A stretch of 35,018 bases of DNA. Origin: Veillonellaceae bacterium (GTDB lineage: Bacteria; Bacillota_C; Negativicutes; UBA1444). The translations under genes were made by a program, and so were the position numbers. The notes under the pieces were generated by a model that saw only the letters and a program-made list of their open reading frames with translations, ran no database searches and was not told the origin of the DNA. Location of the stretch: positions 1 to 35,018 of the forward strand of contig JAAZNU010000045.1 in assembly GCA_012798135.1 (NCBI GenBank), written 5' to 3'. This document shows, in pieces, positions 1 through 7,948 of the stretch; position 1 is the stretch's first letter, and each line of letters opens with the position of its first letter.

Positions 1-2
1 AA

Positions 3-500
3 AGCAAAAACCTGATACAGAAGCCAACCCGCCGCAATCTGGTGGAAAACAAGCTGGTCCTGATCGTGCCGCAAAACTCGCAGTTGAAGATTGCCAAATT
101 TGAAGAATTGGCGAACAGCGACGTGAAGAAGCTCGGCATCGGTGAGCCGAGTGTCGTTCCCGCCGGCCAGTACGCGCAGCAGGCGCTAAAAAAACTTGGG
201 ATCTGGGATCCGGTTGTCGATCGGATCGTATTCGCCAAAGATGTGCGAACCGTGCTGGCTTATGTGGAAACCGGCAATGTCGACGCCGGCATCGTCTATA
301 AAACGGATGCAGCATCCAGCAACAAGGTGAAAATCGTCGCAACCGCTCCGGCAGGCAGTCACCAGCCGGTCCTTTATCCGGCGGCGATCCTGGCCAGCAG
401 CAAAAATGTCAAGGCGGCCGAAGAATTCATGGTCTTTCTGTCTAGTCCAGACGGAAAGGCGATTTTCGAAAAACACGGTTTCGTGATGTTCCGACAATGA
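3..500 (+). CDS. modA: Molybdate ABC transporter substrate-binding protein ModA, 5'-truncated by the window edge
   Basis: The reading frame is open from the window start, so the signal peptide and first lobe are missing and about 165 C-terminal residues are visible. Family hallmarks are the strand KLVLIVP, the VPAGQYA segment, the VETGNVDAGIVYKTDA ligand-pocket region and a C-terminal helix ending in FEKHGF. ModA is an extracytoplasmic protein that binds molybdate or tungstate and delivers it to ModBC. A GTG at position 42 could be read as a start, but coding similarity continues upstream of it, so it is internal. The stop codon overlaps the modB start (ATGA), which indicates translational coupling. 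Family assignment is strong; oxyanion specificity is inferred from the operon. Confidence 0.9.
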   Translation, partial: SKNLIQKPTRRNLVENKLVLIVPQNSQLKIAKFEELANSDVKKLGIGEPSVVPAGQYAQQALKKLGIWDPVVDRIVFAKDVRTVLAYVETGNVDAGIVYKTDAASSNKVKIVATAPAGSHQPVLYPAAILASSKNVKAAEEFMVFLSSPDGKAIFEKHGFVMFRQ

Positions 501-1203
501 ACGAAACCGGTCTCGGCATGATTGACTGGCAACCCGTATTTTTATCGGTCAAAGTTGCGCTTGCCGCATTGTCCATCGTTTTGATTCTGGGTGTGGCCTG
601 CGCCTATGGCATGCGTCGATGGCAATTTCCCGGTAAAGCGGCCCTGGAGGCCATCTTTTCCCTGCCCTTGGTTATGCCGCCGGTCGTGACCGGGTTTATC
701 TTGTTGGTGCTGATCGGCAAGCAGGGACCGGTTGGCCGGTTTTTGGAAAGCCTCTTTCAGGTTCAGCTCATTTTTACGCCCTATGCAGCCATACTGGCCG
801 GTATCGTGGTAGCCTTTCCCCTGATGTATCAGAGCGTCAAGGCGGCTTTTCAGAGCATCGATCCCAAGCTGGAGGACGCTGCCCGGACTCTGGGCGCCAG
901 CGAGTGGCGGGTGTTTCGGACGGTTACCCTGCCCTTGGCCTGGCCGGGGGTGGTCGCCGGCATCGTGTTGTCCTTTGCGCGCGCACTGGGCGAGTTCGGT
1001 GCAACCATCATGGTAGCGGGAAATATCCCCGGCAAAACCCAGACTCTGCCGCTGGCCATTTATTTCGCGGCGGAATCCAACGATATGACTCTGGCCGGCT
1101 TGTATGTCCTGATCATCAGCCTGCTCACCTTTTCACTGATCCTGTGGGTCAATCTATGGACCAAACAGAAGGCCATCCATCTGCCTACCAAAGGGGTGTC
1201 CTG

Positions 1204-1204
<1 letters not shown>
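497..1204 (+). CDS. modB: Molybdate ABC transporter permease ModB
   Basis: This 235-residue integral membrane protein forms the molybdate channel with ModC. It shows about five hydrophobic segments and a clear EAA cytoplasmic loop near residues 125-155 (EDAARTLGASEWRVF followed by TLPLAWPGVVAG), which docks the ATPase. LVMPPVVTGF and ALGEFGATIMVAG are typical of ModB. The length is normal for the family. The start is the ATG in the ATGA overlap with modA, and the stop overlaps the modC start by one base, so the three genes form one tightly packed operon. Confidence 0.93.
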
Positions 1205-1854
<650 letters not shown>

Positions 1855-1883
1855 AACATTTTCGGGTTCGGAGCTTCGGGAAC

Positions 1884-2348
1884 TTACTTGTCGCCGCGGA
1901 CCACGTTCAAAACTTCTTCAATATCCGGCAATTCCGGGATATCGTATACTTTCACCCAGACAACCTTCCCCGTTTCATCAACAAGAACGTTGGCCCGGGC
2001 TGAAAAACCCTTTTCATCTAAAAACAGGCCATAGTCCTGCGCCACTTTGCCATGCGGCCAGAAATCGGCCAACAGTTTTAATTTGGCGATCCCCAGCTCC
2101 TTGGCCCAGGCATTTTTGCTCGGATAGGAATCAATGCTCATGCCCAGCGGCACAGTGTTGTATTTTTCGAACTCCGCCAGATTGTCTTCCAGCGACTTCA
2201 TCTGTTGGGCGCAAACAGCAGTCCAGGCCAACGGATGCCAAGACAGCAGCACTTTCTTGCCGCGATATTCGGACAGGCTCACATCCTGTACCCGATTATC
2301 CTTCAGCGTAAAATCCGGCGCCATATCGCCCACGTCAATTCTTTTCAT
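1884..2348 (-). CDS. Peroxiredoxin (AhpC/TSA redoxin family)
   Basis: This 154-residue thioredoxin-fold protein probably reduces peroxides in the cytoplasm. The peroxidatic motif is HPLAWTAVC, with Thr43 and Cys46, matching the family pattern P-x3-T-x2-C with an Ala in place of the common Pro/Ser. GDMAPDFTL at the N-terminus and GKVVWVKVY near the end are typical. No other Cys is visible, so it would act as a 1-Cys enzyme or use an external thiol partner. The start ATG has GGAGGG six bases upstream. It is a monocistronic leftward gene with a palindrome in its leader and a hairpin terminator just past its stop. Confidence 0.88.
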   Translation of the reverse strand: MKRIDVGDMAPDFTLKDNRVQDVSLSEYRGKKVLLSWHPLAWTAVCAQQMKSLEDNLAEFEKYNTVPLGMSIDSYPSKNAWAKELGIAKLKLLADFWPHGKVAQDYGLFLDEKGFSARANVLVDETGKVVWVKVYDIPELPDIEEVLNVVRGDK

Positions 2349-2368
2349 GTTGATCCCTCCAATCTATG

Positions 2369-2387
2369 ACGGATAATATTTATCCGT
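2369..2387. promoter_or_regulatory. Perfect palindrome upstream of the peroxiredoxin gene, candidate operator
   Basis: An 8-bp inverted repeat, ACGGATAA and TTATCCGT, separated by three bases, lies about 20-40 bases upstream of the peroxiredoxin start codon. Size, symmetry and position suit a dimeric repressor. It shares the AT-rich GATAA/TTATC character of Fur/PerR-type boxes but does not match either consensus fully. I could not settle on a -35/-10 pair. Confidence 0.45.
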
Positions 2388-2446
2388 TACAGTATTATTT
2401 TACCACAGGCAGGGAAATTCCTGCTATTTTTTTACGTTTTTTTATT

Positions 2447-3226
2447 TCATCCCGAAAAATTTTCCTGATCCAGCCACTGATAAATTTCCCGCAGGGTATT
2501 CCGGGCCTCCGGATGATACAAGCCGCAAGCCGTTGCTACCGTCAGGGGACCGGCCGTCAGCCAGTTGCGCAGGATTCTCCCTTCCCGCGTCGGCAAAAAT
2601 CCGCCTGGTATGAGCCAGTCCGCCGGGACGCCTGAAAACAAGGGAACCGGCTGCCCCAAAATCTGCCAGGCCCGGATAGGATCGGTTCCTTCCGGTTCCA
2701 GCGAATAGAACTGAAAGTCCGCCTGCTGCAGAATCGGCAGTATCAAATTCACGCAGCCATCGGTATGAAAGCCAACCGTCAGTCCCGCCGCCCCTGCCTG
2801 TTTGCGCAAAATGCAATACAGCGGCAACAAATACTCCGTCAACTGTTGCGGCGACATATAAGGGCCTTTGGCATAAGCGACGTCATCGGCCACGAGAAGC
2901 AATTCCACGCCGGACGCCGCCCATTGGGCGATTTCCTGTCGTCCCCGTTCAGTCGCCCGTTCCAGACCGATTCGCATCATTGCGGTGCCGCGGCCCATCT
3001 GCAACATGGCTTCTTCCCAGCCGACCTCAATCAGCCAGCGCTGCCAGGGGCCCCGAACCACCGCCCCGGCTGTCATCCCCAATGCTTTGGCTTTCGCCGG
3101 TGCCCCCGGCCAATGATCGAAGAAACAAAAATCCATGCGCAGCTCGCGGGCAACCGCCACCACTTCGTCAGCGGTCCCGCCGCCCGGCAAAGGCCATATT
3201 TCACCGCGTTTCAGCCGCTGCAGCAT
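2447..3226 (-). CDS. Small uroporphyrinogen-decarboxylase-fold (UroD/MtaA-like) protein
   Basis: This 259-residue protein has the look of the URO-D superfamily, which includes heme-pathway UroD and cobalamin- or corrinoid-dependent methyltransferases. Recognisable segments are VADDVAYAKGPYMSPQQLTEYLLP (about 113-136), GFHTDGCVNLILPIL with a His typical of the corrinoid-methyltransferase branch, and a late LTVATACGLYHPE. It is shorter than the usual 330-350 residues, mainly at the N-terminus. The ATG at 3226 has GGAGGGG five bases upstream and follows the preceding gene by 13 bases, so it belongs to the thiW-led operon. Substrate unknown; a methyl-transfer role is only a family-based guess. 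Confidence 0.65.
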   Translation of the reverse strand: MLQRLKRGEIWPLPGGGTADEVVAVARELRMDFCFFDHWPGAPAKAKALGMTAGAVVRGPWQRWLIEVGWEEAMLQMGRGTAMMRIGLERATERGRQEIAQWAASGVELLLVADDVAYAKGPYMSPQQLTEYLLPLYCILRKQAGAAGLTVGFHTDGCVNLILPILQQADFQFYSLEPEGTDPIRAWQILGQPVPLFSGVPADWLIPGGFLPTREGRILRNWLTAGPLTVATACGLYHPEARNTLREIYQWLDQENFSG

Positions 3227-3239
3227 CTCGGCCCCTCCA

Positions 3240-4325
3240 TTACACCAACTGTCGTTGAATATGCACCAGGAAATCCTGGATGTTGGTCACGATCGAGGTC
3301 ACCGACAAGGATCCCCGGTCTTTCAGCTTGTTGACGGCAAATTCCGACACATCCACACTGTAAATGAATACGGGCCGCACGACGCCTTCGACCACCTGAT
3401 AGGCCGGCGTCATGTTGCCGGTTGCGATCGAGTGAAGCTGGGTCGCCAGACAAATTACGGTCGTCGCCTGTTTCGCATGCTGCCGCATGGCATTTTGGGC
3501 CGCGTAAACATCGGCGAACACTTCCGGCAACGGTCCGTCATCCCGGATCGAACCGGCCAGCACCATCGGTACGCCGGTCCGGACGCAGGCCGCCACTACA
3601 CTGTCCTGAATCCGGTTCGCCGCTACAAACTCCGCCAGCGATCCATATTCCCGCGCCCGGTTCAACACGTCCAGATGATGGTAGTGGCCGTTGTTTTTGC
3701 TTTCCTGCGTATAAATATCCTGCCCGAGGGCCGTCTGAAACAGGGCTCCCTCCAGATCGTGCGTCGCCAGGGCATTGCCGGCCAGAATCGCATCGACGTA
3801 GCCGTTTTCGATCAACGAAACCATTGCCTGTTTGGAATCGGAGTCAAAAACAACTGCCGGTCCGAGCACCCAGACAATATAGCCGTGTTCCTTTTCATAG
3901 CGCAGCAGTTCATACAGGCGGTCATAATCGCGGGAGTACGCCGTCTCGCGGGAACGGCCGGTGCGAAAGGCGAAAGTGTCGCAATCGGCCGCGCCGGGGC
4001 CAAACCCATCGGGATGGACCAGAATTCCTTCGCTGCCGTCTTCCGTGCGGCCGACGAACACTTCGTCGCCGACTGCCAATCGCCGGAACTCCTTGACTTC
4101 CATCCGTTTGTCAGCATGGCGAACCACGACCCCGTCCATCCGGCTCTGGGTCAACAACGTCCATTGCCCGTCGATCTTGTAATATTCGGGGAAAATAGTG
4201 GTCGCGTGATAATTTTCCGGCGCGACGCCGGCTTTGACGACCGATTGGGTCCGCGCATCCGGGCCGGCAATCAGTTCCGGCGCGGTGAAGTTTGGTTCCA
4301 CAAAGACAGGCATCTTGAATTTCAT
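3240..4325 (-). CDS. LOR/SDH-type protein, ornithine cyclodeaminase-like (TIGR00300 family)
   Basis: The 361-residue protein matches from memory the archaeal/cyanobacterial LOR/SDH bifunctional region, a family in which ornithine cyclodeaminase activity (ornithine to proline plus ammonia, NAD-dependent) has been described. Conserved stretches are GPAVVF (155-160), GNALATHDLEGAL (183-195), GHYHHLD (213-219), AGSIRDDGPLP (257-267), LHSIATGN (298-305) and KLKDRGS near 334-339. The first 130 residues correspond to the less conserved N-terminal part. The ATG start overlaps the stop of the upstream RocB-like gene by four bases. Pairing with a RocB-like hydrolase suits arginine/ornithine metabolism, but the substrate is not proven. 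Confidence 0.68.
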   Translation of the reverse strand: MKFKMPVFVEPNFTAPELIAGPDARTQSVVKAGVAPENYHATTIFPEYYKIDGQWTLLTQSRMDGVVVRHADKRMEVKEFRRLAVGDEVFVGRTEDGSEGILVHPDGFGPGAADCDTFAFRTGRSRETAYSRDYDRLYELLRYEKEHGYIVWVLGPAVVFDSDSKQAMVSLIENGYVDAILAGNALATHDLEGALFQTALGQDIYTQESKNNGHYHHLDVLNRAREYGSLAEFVAANRIQDSVVAACVRTGVPMVLAGSIRDDGPLPEVFADVYAAQNAMRQHAKQATTVICLATQLHSIATGNMTPAYQVVEGVVRPVFIYSVDVSEFAVNKLKDRGSLSVTSIVTNIQDFLVHIQRQLV

Positions 4326-5992
4326 GCTGGTTCCTCCTGTAAATCGACACCGAGCAAGCTCTCCATGGTCCGCTGCAAAATCAGCGGCATCGCATCGAAA
4401 GAATAATCCAGACAGACGCGTTCGGAGAGTTTATGCGCATCCTTGCCATAGGGACCGATATTGACCACCGGCATGCTGATGGACTGAATCGCCCGCACTG
4501 GCAAATGATAGGTCAGCTGCCAGGCCGGCATGTTGCCGGTCAGTTTGTCCATGTGCTCGGCCGCGGCAATTCCGCAATAGCTCAGATCGGAAATGTAGGG
4601 ATAAAATTTGCGGGTCACGATCGGATAGTCATAGCGCCGCCGGGCAGCATCCACCGCCTGCGCCACGGCCGACAACAAAACGTCGCTGCGGACGTCGCCG
4701 TCCCGGACGAAGTTATGCGGGTAATACGGCGGAGCAAAATAAATGACAATTTTGGAGTTCTTGTCGGAACAGTGTTTATGGACCTCATTGACGATGGCCA
4801 TCGACACTTCGCGGTCATCCGCGCCGCGTTGGCGCAGCAGCCCGATTAAATCCTCGAGAATCCGGTCGAGCTGATCCCCCATCTCACTGCGCACCTGCCG
4901 GTACAGTTCGTCATACGTCAATACGTTTGGTTGCCAAGGCAAGGGCTGGCAGGGGATATGACTCAGCTCACAAAACTTCGCGTATTCGGCATTGAGATGG
5001 CCGATCACCGCCTCGAACGCCTCCGTTGCCTTGGCCCGGCACTTCGCCAACACGGCGGCCGGCTCACTGTCATGGGTGGGCCAGTTGAAATACAGGTTCA
5101 CCGTGTTCGCCGTCTGCACGGAATACTCCGTCTTGTTGTCGCGCTGATGCAAGCTGATTGGCGGCAGGGCAACCTCGCCGTCGGCAATGTCGCACAGGTC
5201 CGTGGCCAGATCGATCCGCCGCATCACTTCGGACGCCAGCAGATTGGCGTCAAGGCCGTTGAACGGTTCGCCGACATGGGTCTCTTCGCCATACAGGAAG
5301 AAGCACGGCAGCAGTTTCCCGGTGGTGCCAACATAGACATAGCGGTTTTCATCGCCGGGATAGCGAAACGTCATGAAATCCGTGTCGATGGCGGCAGTGA
5401 ATTCCCAGCCCCGCGCTGCTTGCAATTCCGCCAGATCCTGCACGGCGGAAAGCATTCCCGCCGAATTTCCTTCTTCATCCGGTACGGCAAAAAAAACTAA
5501 ATTGCCGGCCAGTTTTTCCGGTTGCTGAGAAAAATGATCCAGCATTACCATCAAGGATGCCACGCCGGTTTTCATGTCCAATATACCACGCCCCAGCAGC
5601 CAGTCCGGTGACAGAATCTCCGACAATGCCGGTTCGCTGAATTTCGTGGCCTGCGCCAGTTTCTCCTTCAACGCGGCGGGATCGGTCGCCAGATCCTGTA
5701 AGCCGCCATAATCGGCGACCCCGACCGTATCGATATGGCCGAGGCAAAGCAGCGTTTTCTTTGCATTCGGCACTTTGGTTCCTTCAATCAGAGCGAACAC
5801 GCCGTTGCGCCCAAACGGATCGTTCCGCACCGGCAGCAAGCGCAGATTTTCCGGGTGCTCTTTAAAATACTTCAGGGTAGCCAGCGTATCATAAACTTTG
5901 CCGGCCACGTCATTTTCCCCGGCGGTGCCGACAACGCTGCGAATTTGTGTCAATTCAACGGCCAATGCTTTAATCTTTTCGCGATGATTCAC
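4322..5992 (-). CDS. M20 metallohydrolase, RocB-like
   Basis: This 556-residue protein belongs to the M20 di-zinc peptidase/deacylase clan and resembles the long RocB-type members linked to arginine use. Metal-site motifs are visible: HIDTV (86-90), RGILDMKTG with Asp139, the PDEEG pair Glu173/Glu174, AIDTD near 201-205, and a late His in KDAHKLSERV near 520. The start is a GTG with AGAGGGG eight bases upstream, 32 bases after thiW, with no hairpin between, so co-transcription with thiW is likely. M20 enzymes cleave amide bonds. Substrate unknown: an arginine-type compound (by RocB likeness), or a thiamine-breakdown amide (by the riboswitch context and the known M20 thiamine-salvage enzyme YlmB). 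Confidence 0.78.
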   Translation of the reverse strand: MNHREKIKALAVELTQIRSVVGTAGENDVAGKVYDTLATLKYFKEHPENLRLLPVRNDPFGRNGVFALIEGTKVPNAKKTLLCLGHIDTVGVADYGGLQDLATDPAALKEKLAQATKFSEPALSEILSPDWLLGRGILDMKTGVASLMVMLDHFSQQPEKLAGNLVFFAVPDEEGNSAGMLSAVQDLAELQAARGWEFTAAIDTDFMTFRYPGDENRYVYVGTTGKLLPCFFLYGEETHVGEPFNGLDANLLASEVMRRIDLATDLCDIADGEVALPPISLHQRDNKTEYSVQTANTVNLYFNWPTHDSEPAAVLAKCRAKATEAFEAVIGHLNAEYAKFCELSHIPCQPLPWQPNVLTYDELYRQVRSEMGDQLDRILEDLIGLLRQRGADDREVSMAIVNEVHKHCSDKNSKIVIYFAPPYYPHNFVRDGDVRSDVLLSAVAQAVDAARRRYDYPIVTRKFYPYISDLSYCGIAAAEHMDKLTGNMPAWQLTYHLPVRAIQSISMPVVNIGPYGKDAHKLSERVCLDYSFDAMPLILQRTMESLLGVDLQEEPA

Positions 5993-6024
5993 ACCCGGAC
6001 CCCTCTCTGGTTTTTATTTTCATT

Positions 6025-6525
6025 TTATTTGCCCGATTTCCCCAGCCGCTCCTGCAAAAACGCGACCACCGGGGTACGATACAAGCCATAGGCCAGCAAA
6101 CTGCCGCCGGTCGTGCTAATCAGGAAGGGGACTACAAAAAACAGTGCCCCTGCTCCCGACCCCAGGAAATATTTTGCGACCGGATACGCCAACAAGCCCC
6201 CGACAATCCCGGTGCCGAAGATTTCGCCGGCCAGCGCGCCCCAAATGCTGTTCGTCCGGGAATACAAAAAACCGGACAAGGCAGCGCCAATCACGCTGCC
6301 CGGAAAGGCCAGCAGCGAGCCCGTGCCCAAAATATTGCGCAGAGTCGCCACACCAAACGCCGCTCCCGTGGAGTAGCGTGTACCAACCAGGACAGCCAGC
6401 AACACGTTGATGGCATGCTGGACCGGAAAGCATTTGGACACCCCCACAGGAATGTAGACCAAATGTGCCGATAACACGCCGATTGCCATGAACAAGGCGG
6501 TAAAGGTCAACTTTTTCGTTTGCAC
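6025..6525 (-). CDS. thiW: ECF transporter S component ThiW (thiazole uptake)
   Basis: This 166-residue membrane protein has about five to six hydrophobic segments. It matches ThiW, the substrate-binding subunit of an energy-coupling-factor transporter predicted to import the thiamine precursor hydroxyethylthiazole. The N-terminal pattern ALFMAIGVLSAHLVYIPVGVSKCFPVQH and the segment GTRYSTGAAFGVATLRN are characteristic. The start is a GTG with GGAGG about eight bases upstream. A TPP riboswitch lies directly in front, which supports the thiamine link. The shared ECF ATPases and T subunit are not in this window. Confidence 0.88.
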   Translation of the reverse strand: MQTKKLTFTALFMAIGVLSAHLVYIPVGVSKCFPVQHAINVLLAVLVGTRYSTGAAFGVATLRNILGTGSLLAFPGSVIGAALSGFLYSRTNSIWGALAGEIFGTGIVGGLLAYPVAKYFLGSGAGALFFVVPFLISTTGGSLLAYGLYRTPVVAFLQERLGKSGK

Positions 6526-6550
6526 CGTGTTTCCTCCGTTTCATCCGGAA

Positions 6551-6586
6551 CAAATAAAAGAAGCGCATCCCTACGCAGGAATGCGC
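6551..6586 (-). terminator. Riboswitch expression-platform terminator
   Basis: On the minus strand, between the TPP aptamer and the thiW ribosome site, GCGCATTCC pairs with GGGATGCGC (one G-U pair) around a 6-base loop, followed by TTCTTTTATTTG. This is a Rho-independent terminator in the position expected for TPP-induced premature termination. Confidence 0.75.
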
Positions 6587-6611
6587 CAACCGCAGTCGCC
6601 TTACTGTTTCG

Positions 6612-6702
6612 CTGTTCCTACGCTGGTATTATCCAGATCAGGTCAAGGGTAACAGACTCGGGTCTGACTCTCAGCCGGCCGTTCCGGCTCCCCTAGCTTC
6701 AC
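6612..6702 (-). promoter_or_regulatory. TPP riboswitch (THI element)
   Basis: On the minus strand the conserved THI-box elements occur in order: CTAGGGGAGCC at the 5' side, GGCTGAGAGT, ACCC, TTGACCTGATCTGG, and the closing ATACCAGCGTAGGAA. These form the pyrimidine- and pyrophosphate-sensing arms of the TPP aptamer. A terminator follows, then thiW. When TPP is plentiful, transcription into thiW and the three genes behind it should fall. Confidence 0.95.
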
Positions 6703-6719
6703 TTCTTTTATTACGAACT

Positions 6720-6748
6720 ATATTATCACTTCGGAATCGGTTCGGCAA
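6720..6748 (-). promoter_or_regulatory. Sigma-A-type promoter of the thiW operon
   Basis: On the minus strand TTGCCG and TAATAT are separated by exactly 17 bases. The -35 element lies inside the last codons of the upstream phosphatase gene and the -10 just beyond its stop, a little upstream of the riboswitch. Position and spacing fit; not experimentally supported. Confidence 0.6.
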
Positions 6749-7529
6749 GCCGATCCACGCCGCGCAACACTTGCAGGATTTTCCGGGCGATGGTCTCGTT
6801 GCCGGCCACGATGGAAATCTTACGGTCCTGTCGGAACGGCCAGACCACACCGCCTGCTTCCTGCACTACCAGCATGGCGGCCGCCGCGTCCCACAGCGAC
6901 AGATTCATTTCCCAAAACCCGTCGAAGGCGCCGGAAGAAACACAGGCCAAATCGTAGGCCGCCGAACCCATGCGGCGAATTGCCCGCGCCTTGGGCAGCA
7001 TCGCTGAAAAATAGTCAAGGTTATTCAGGGGATGGGTTGCCGCATCATACGGAAACCCGGTTGCCACTACGCAATCGAGCAGCTCGGTCTTGGTCCCGAC
7101 CTGCAAGCGTTTCCCGTTCAGGTACGCCCCTTGGCCCCGGATCGCCGTGAACATCTCGTCGGTCACCGGTTCGTACACGATGCCCATTACCGCTTCCTGC
7201 CGGTATTCCAGGGCGATTGACACCGCAAAAATCGGCAGTCCCTGGGCGTAATTGGTGGTCCCGTCCACAGGATCAATCACCCAGCGATACTCGGATTTTT
7301 CGCCCGACTCGCCGGATTCTTCGGCCAAAATGGCATGCCCGGGATATTCCTGGTGCAAAAAACCAACAATCAGATTGTCCGAGCGGCGGTCGATTTCCGT
7401 AACCAGGTCGATCGCCGTCGATTTGCAGTTCATTTGCAAATCACGCCGGCCCAGATTCTCGCGCTGCATTGCCCCAACTTTTCGGGCCACCCCTTGCAAC
7501 GCGTCTGAGGCTTTTTCCAGAGAAAACAC
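6726..7529 (-). CDS. Inositol monophosphatase family protein (SuhB-like)
   Basis: This 267-residue Mg-dependent phosphatase carries the full IMPase signature: LAEESGE near 69-75, WVIDPVDGTTNY near 82-93 and LWDAAAAMLVVQEAGG near 217-232, which supply the metal ligands. Members hydrolyse myo-inositol-1-phosphate, fructose-1,6-bisphosphate, NADP or 3'-phosphoadenosine 5'-phosphate, and the sequence alone does not decide which. The start is a GTG sharing one base with the stop of the upstream ridA (TAGTG), so translation is coupled. It is the last gene of a leftward cluster cupin, ABC-F, ridA, phosphatase. Confidence 0.9.
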   Translation of the reverse strand: MFSLEKASDALQGVARKVGAMQRENLGRRDLQMNCKSTAIDLVTEIDRRSDNLIVGFLHQEYPGHAILAEESGESGEKSEYRWVIDPVDGTTNYAQGLPIFAVSIALEYRQEAVMGIVYEPVTDEMFTAIRGQGAYLNGKRLQVGTKTELLDCVVATGFPYDAATHPLNNLDYFSAMLPKARAIRRMGSAAYDLACVSSGAFDGFWEMNLSLWDAAAAMLVVQEAGGVVWPFRQDRKISIVAGNETIARKILQVLRGVDRLAEPIPK

Positions 7530-7915
7530 TATTTTGCGGTTCGGCGGGCAATCAGTTCAATTTCAACCTGAGCGCCGAGGGGTAAACCGGCGACCTCCAC
7601 GGCGGAGCGGGCAGGATAGGGGGCGGAAAACTTGCTCGCATAAACCTGGTTCATGGCGGCAAAATTGCCCATATCTGTCAGAAACACATTGGCTTTTACG
7701 ACATCAGCCTCCGTCAGACCCGCCGCAGCCAGCACCGCAAACAGATTTTTGAAGCACTGCTCGGTCTGGATGGCGATATCTCCCTCAACCAGTTTGCCGG
7801 TCGCTGAATCCAACGGCGTCTGCCCGGACAAAAAAACCAGGTCGCCGGCCTCCACGGCGTGCGAATAAGGGCCGACTGCGGTCGCGCCGGCGGCGGTGAA
7901 CGATTTTCTGGACAC
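7529..7915 (-). CDS. ridA: RidA family enamine/imine deaminase
   Basis: This 128-residue protein of the YjgF/YER057c/UK114 family hydrolyses reactive 2-aminoacrylate-type enamines released by PLP enzymes. Hallmarks are the N-terminal AVGPYSHAVEAGDLVFLSGQ, VVKANVFLTDMGNFAAMNQVY and the C-terminal PARSAVEVAGLPLGAQVEIELIA with the substrate-binding Arg of PARS. Length is typical. The GTG start is preceded by GGAGAGG. It lies 33 bases after the ABC-F gene and overlaps the phosphatase start by one base. Confidence 0.93.
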   Translation of the reverse strand: MSRKSFTAAGATAVGPYSHAVEAGDLVFLSGQTPLDSATGKLVEGDIAIQTEQCFKNLFAVLAAAGLTEADVVKANVFLTDMGNFAAMNQVYASKFSAPYPARSAVEVAGLPLGAQVEIELIARRTAK

Positions 7916-7948
7916 AGTATCCTCTCCTCGCGTTTTATTTCAAACCAA

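Noticed and set aside
904..1203. Upstream extension of modC inside modB
   Set aside because: The extension encodes no conserved ABC sequence and overlaps modB in another frame; the ATG at 1204 gives the normal N-terminus.
2408..2436. Possible plus-strand terminator (GCAGG/CCTGC stem followed by a T-rich run)
   Set aside because: The stem is only five base pairs and no rightward gene ends upstream of it.
3135..4406. A 423-codon rightward open frame antisense to the LOR/SDH gene
   Set aside because: It lies opposite a well-recognised conserved protein, its product is Arg/His-rich and resembles no family, and it is explained by GC-rich codon usage on the other strand.
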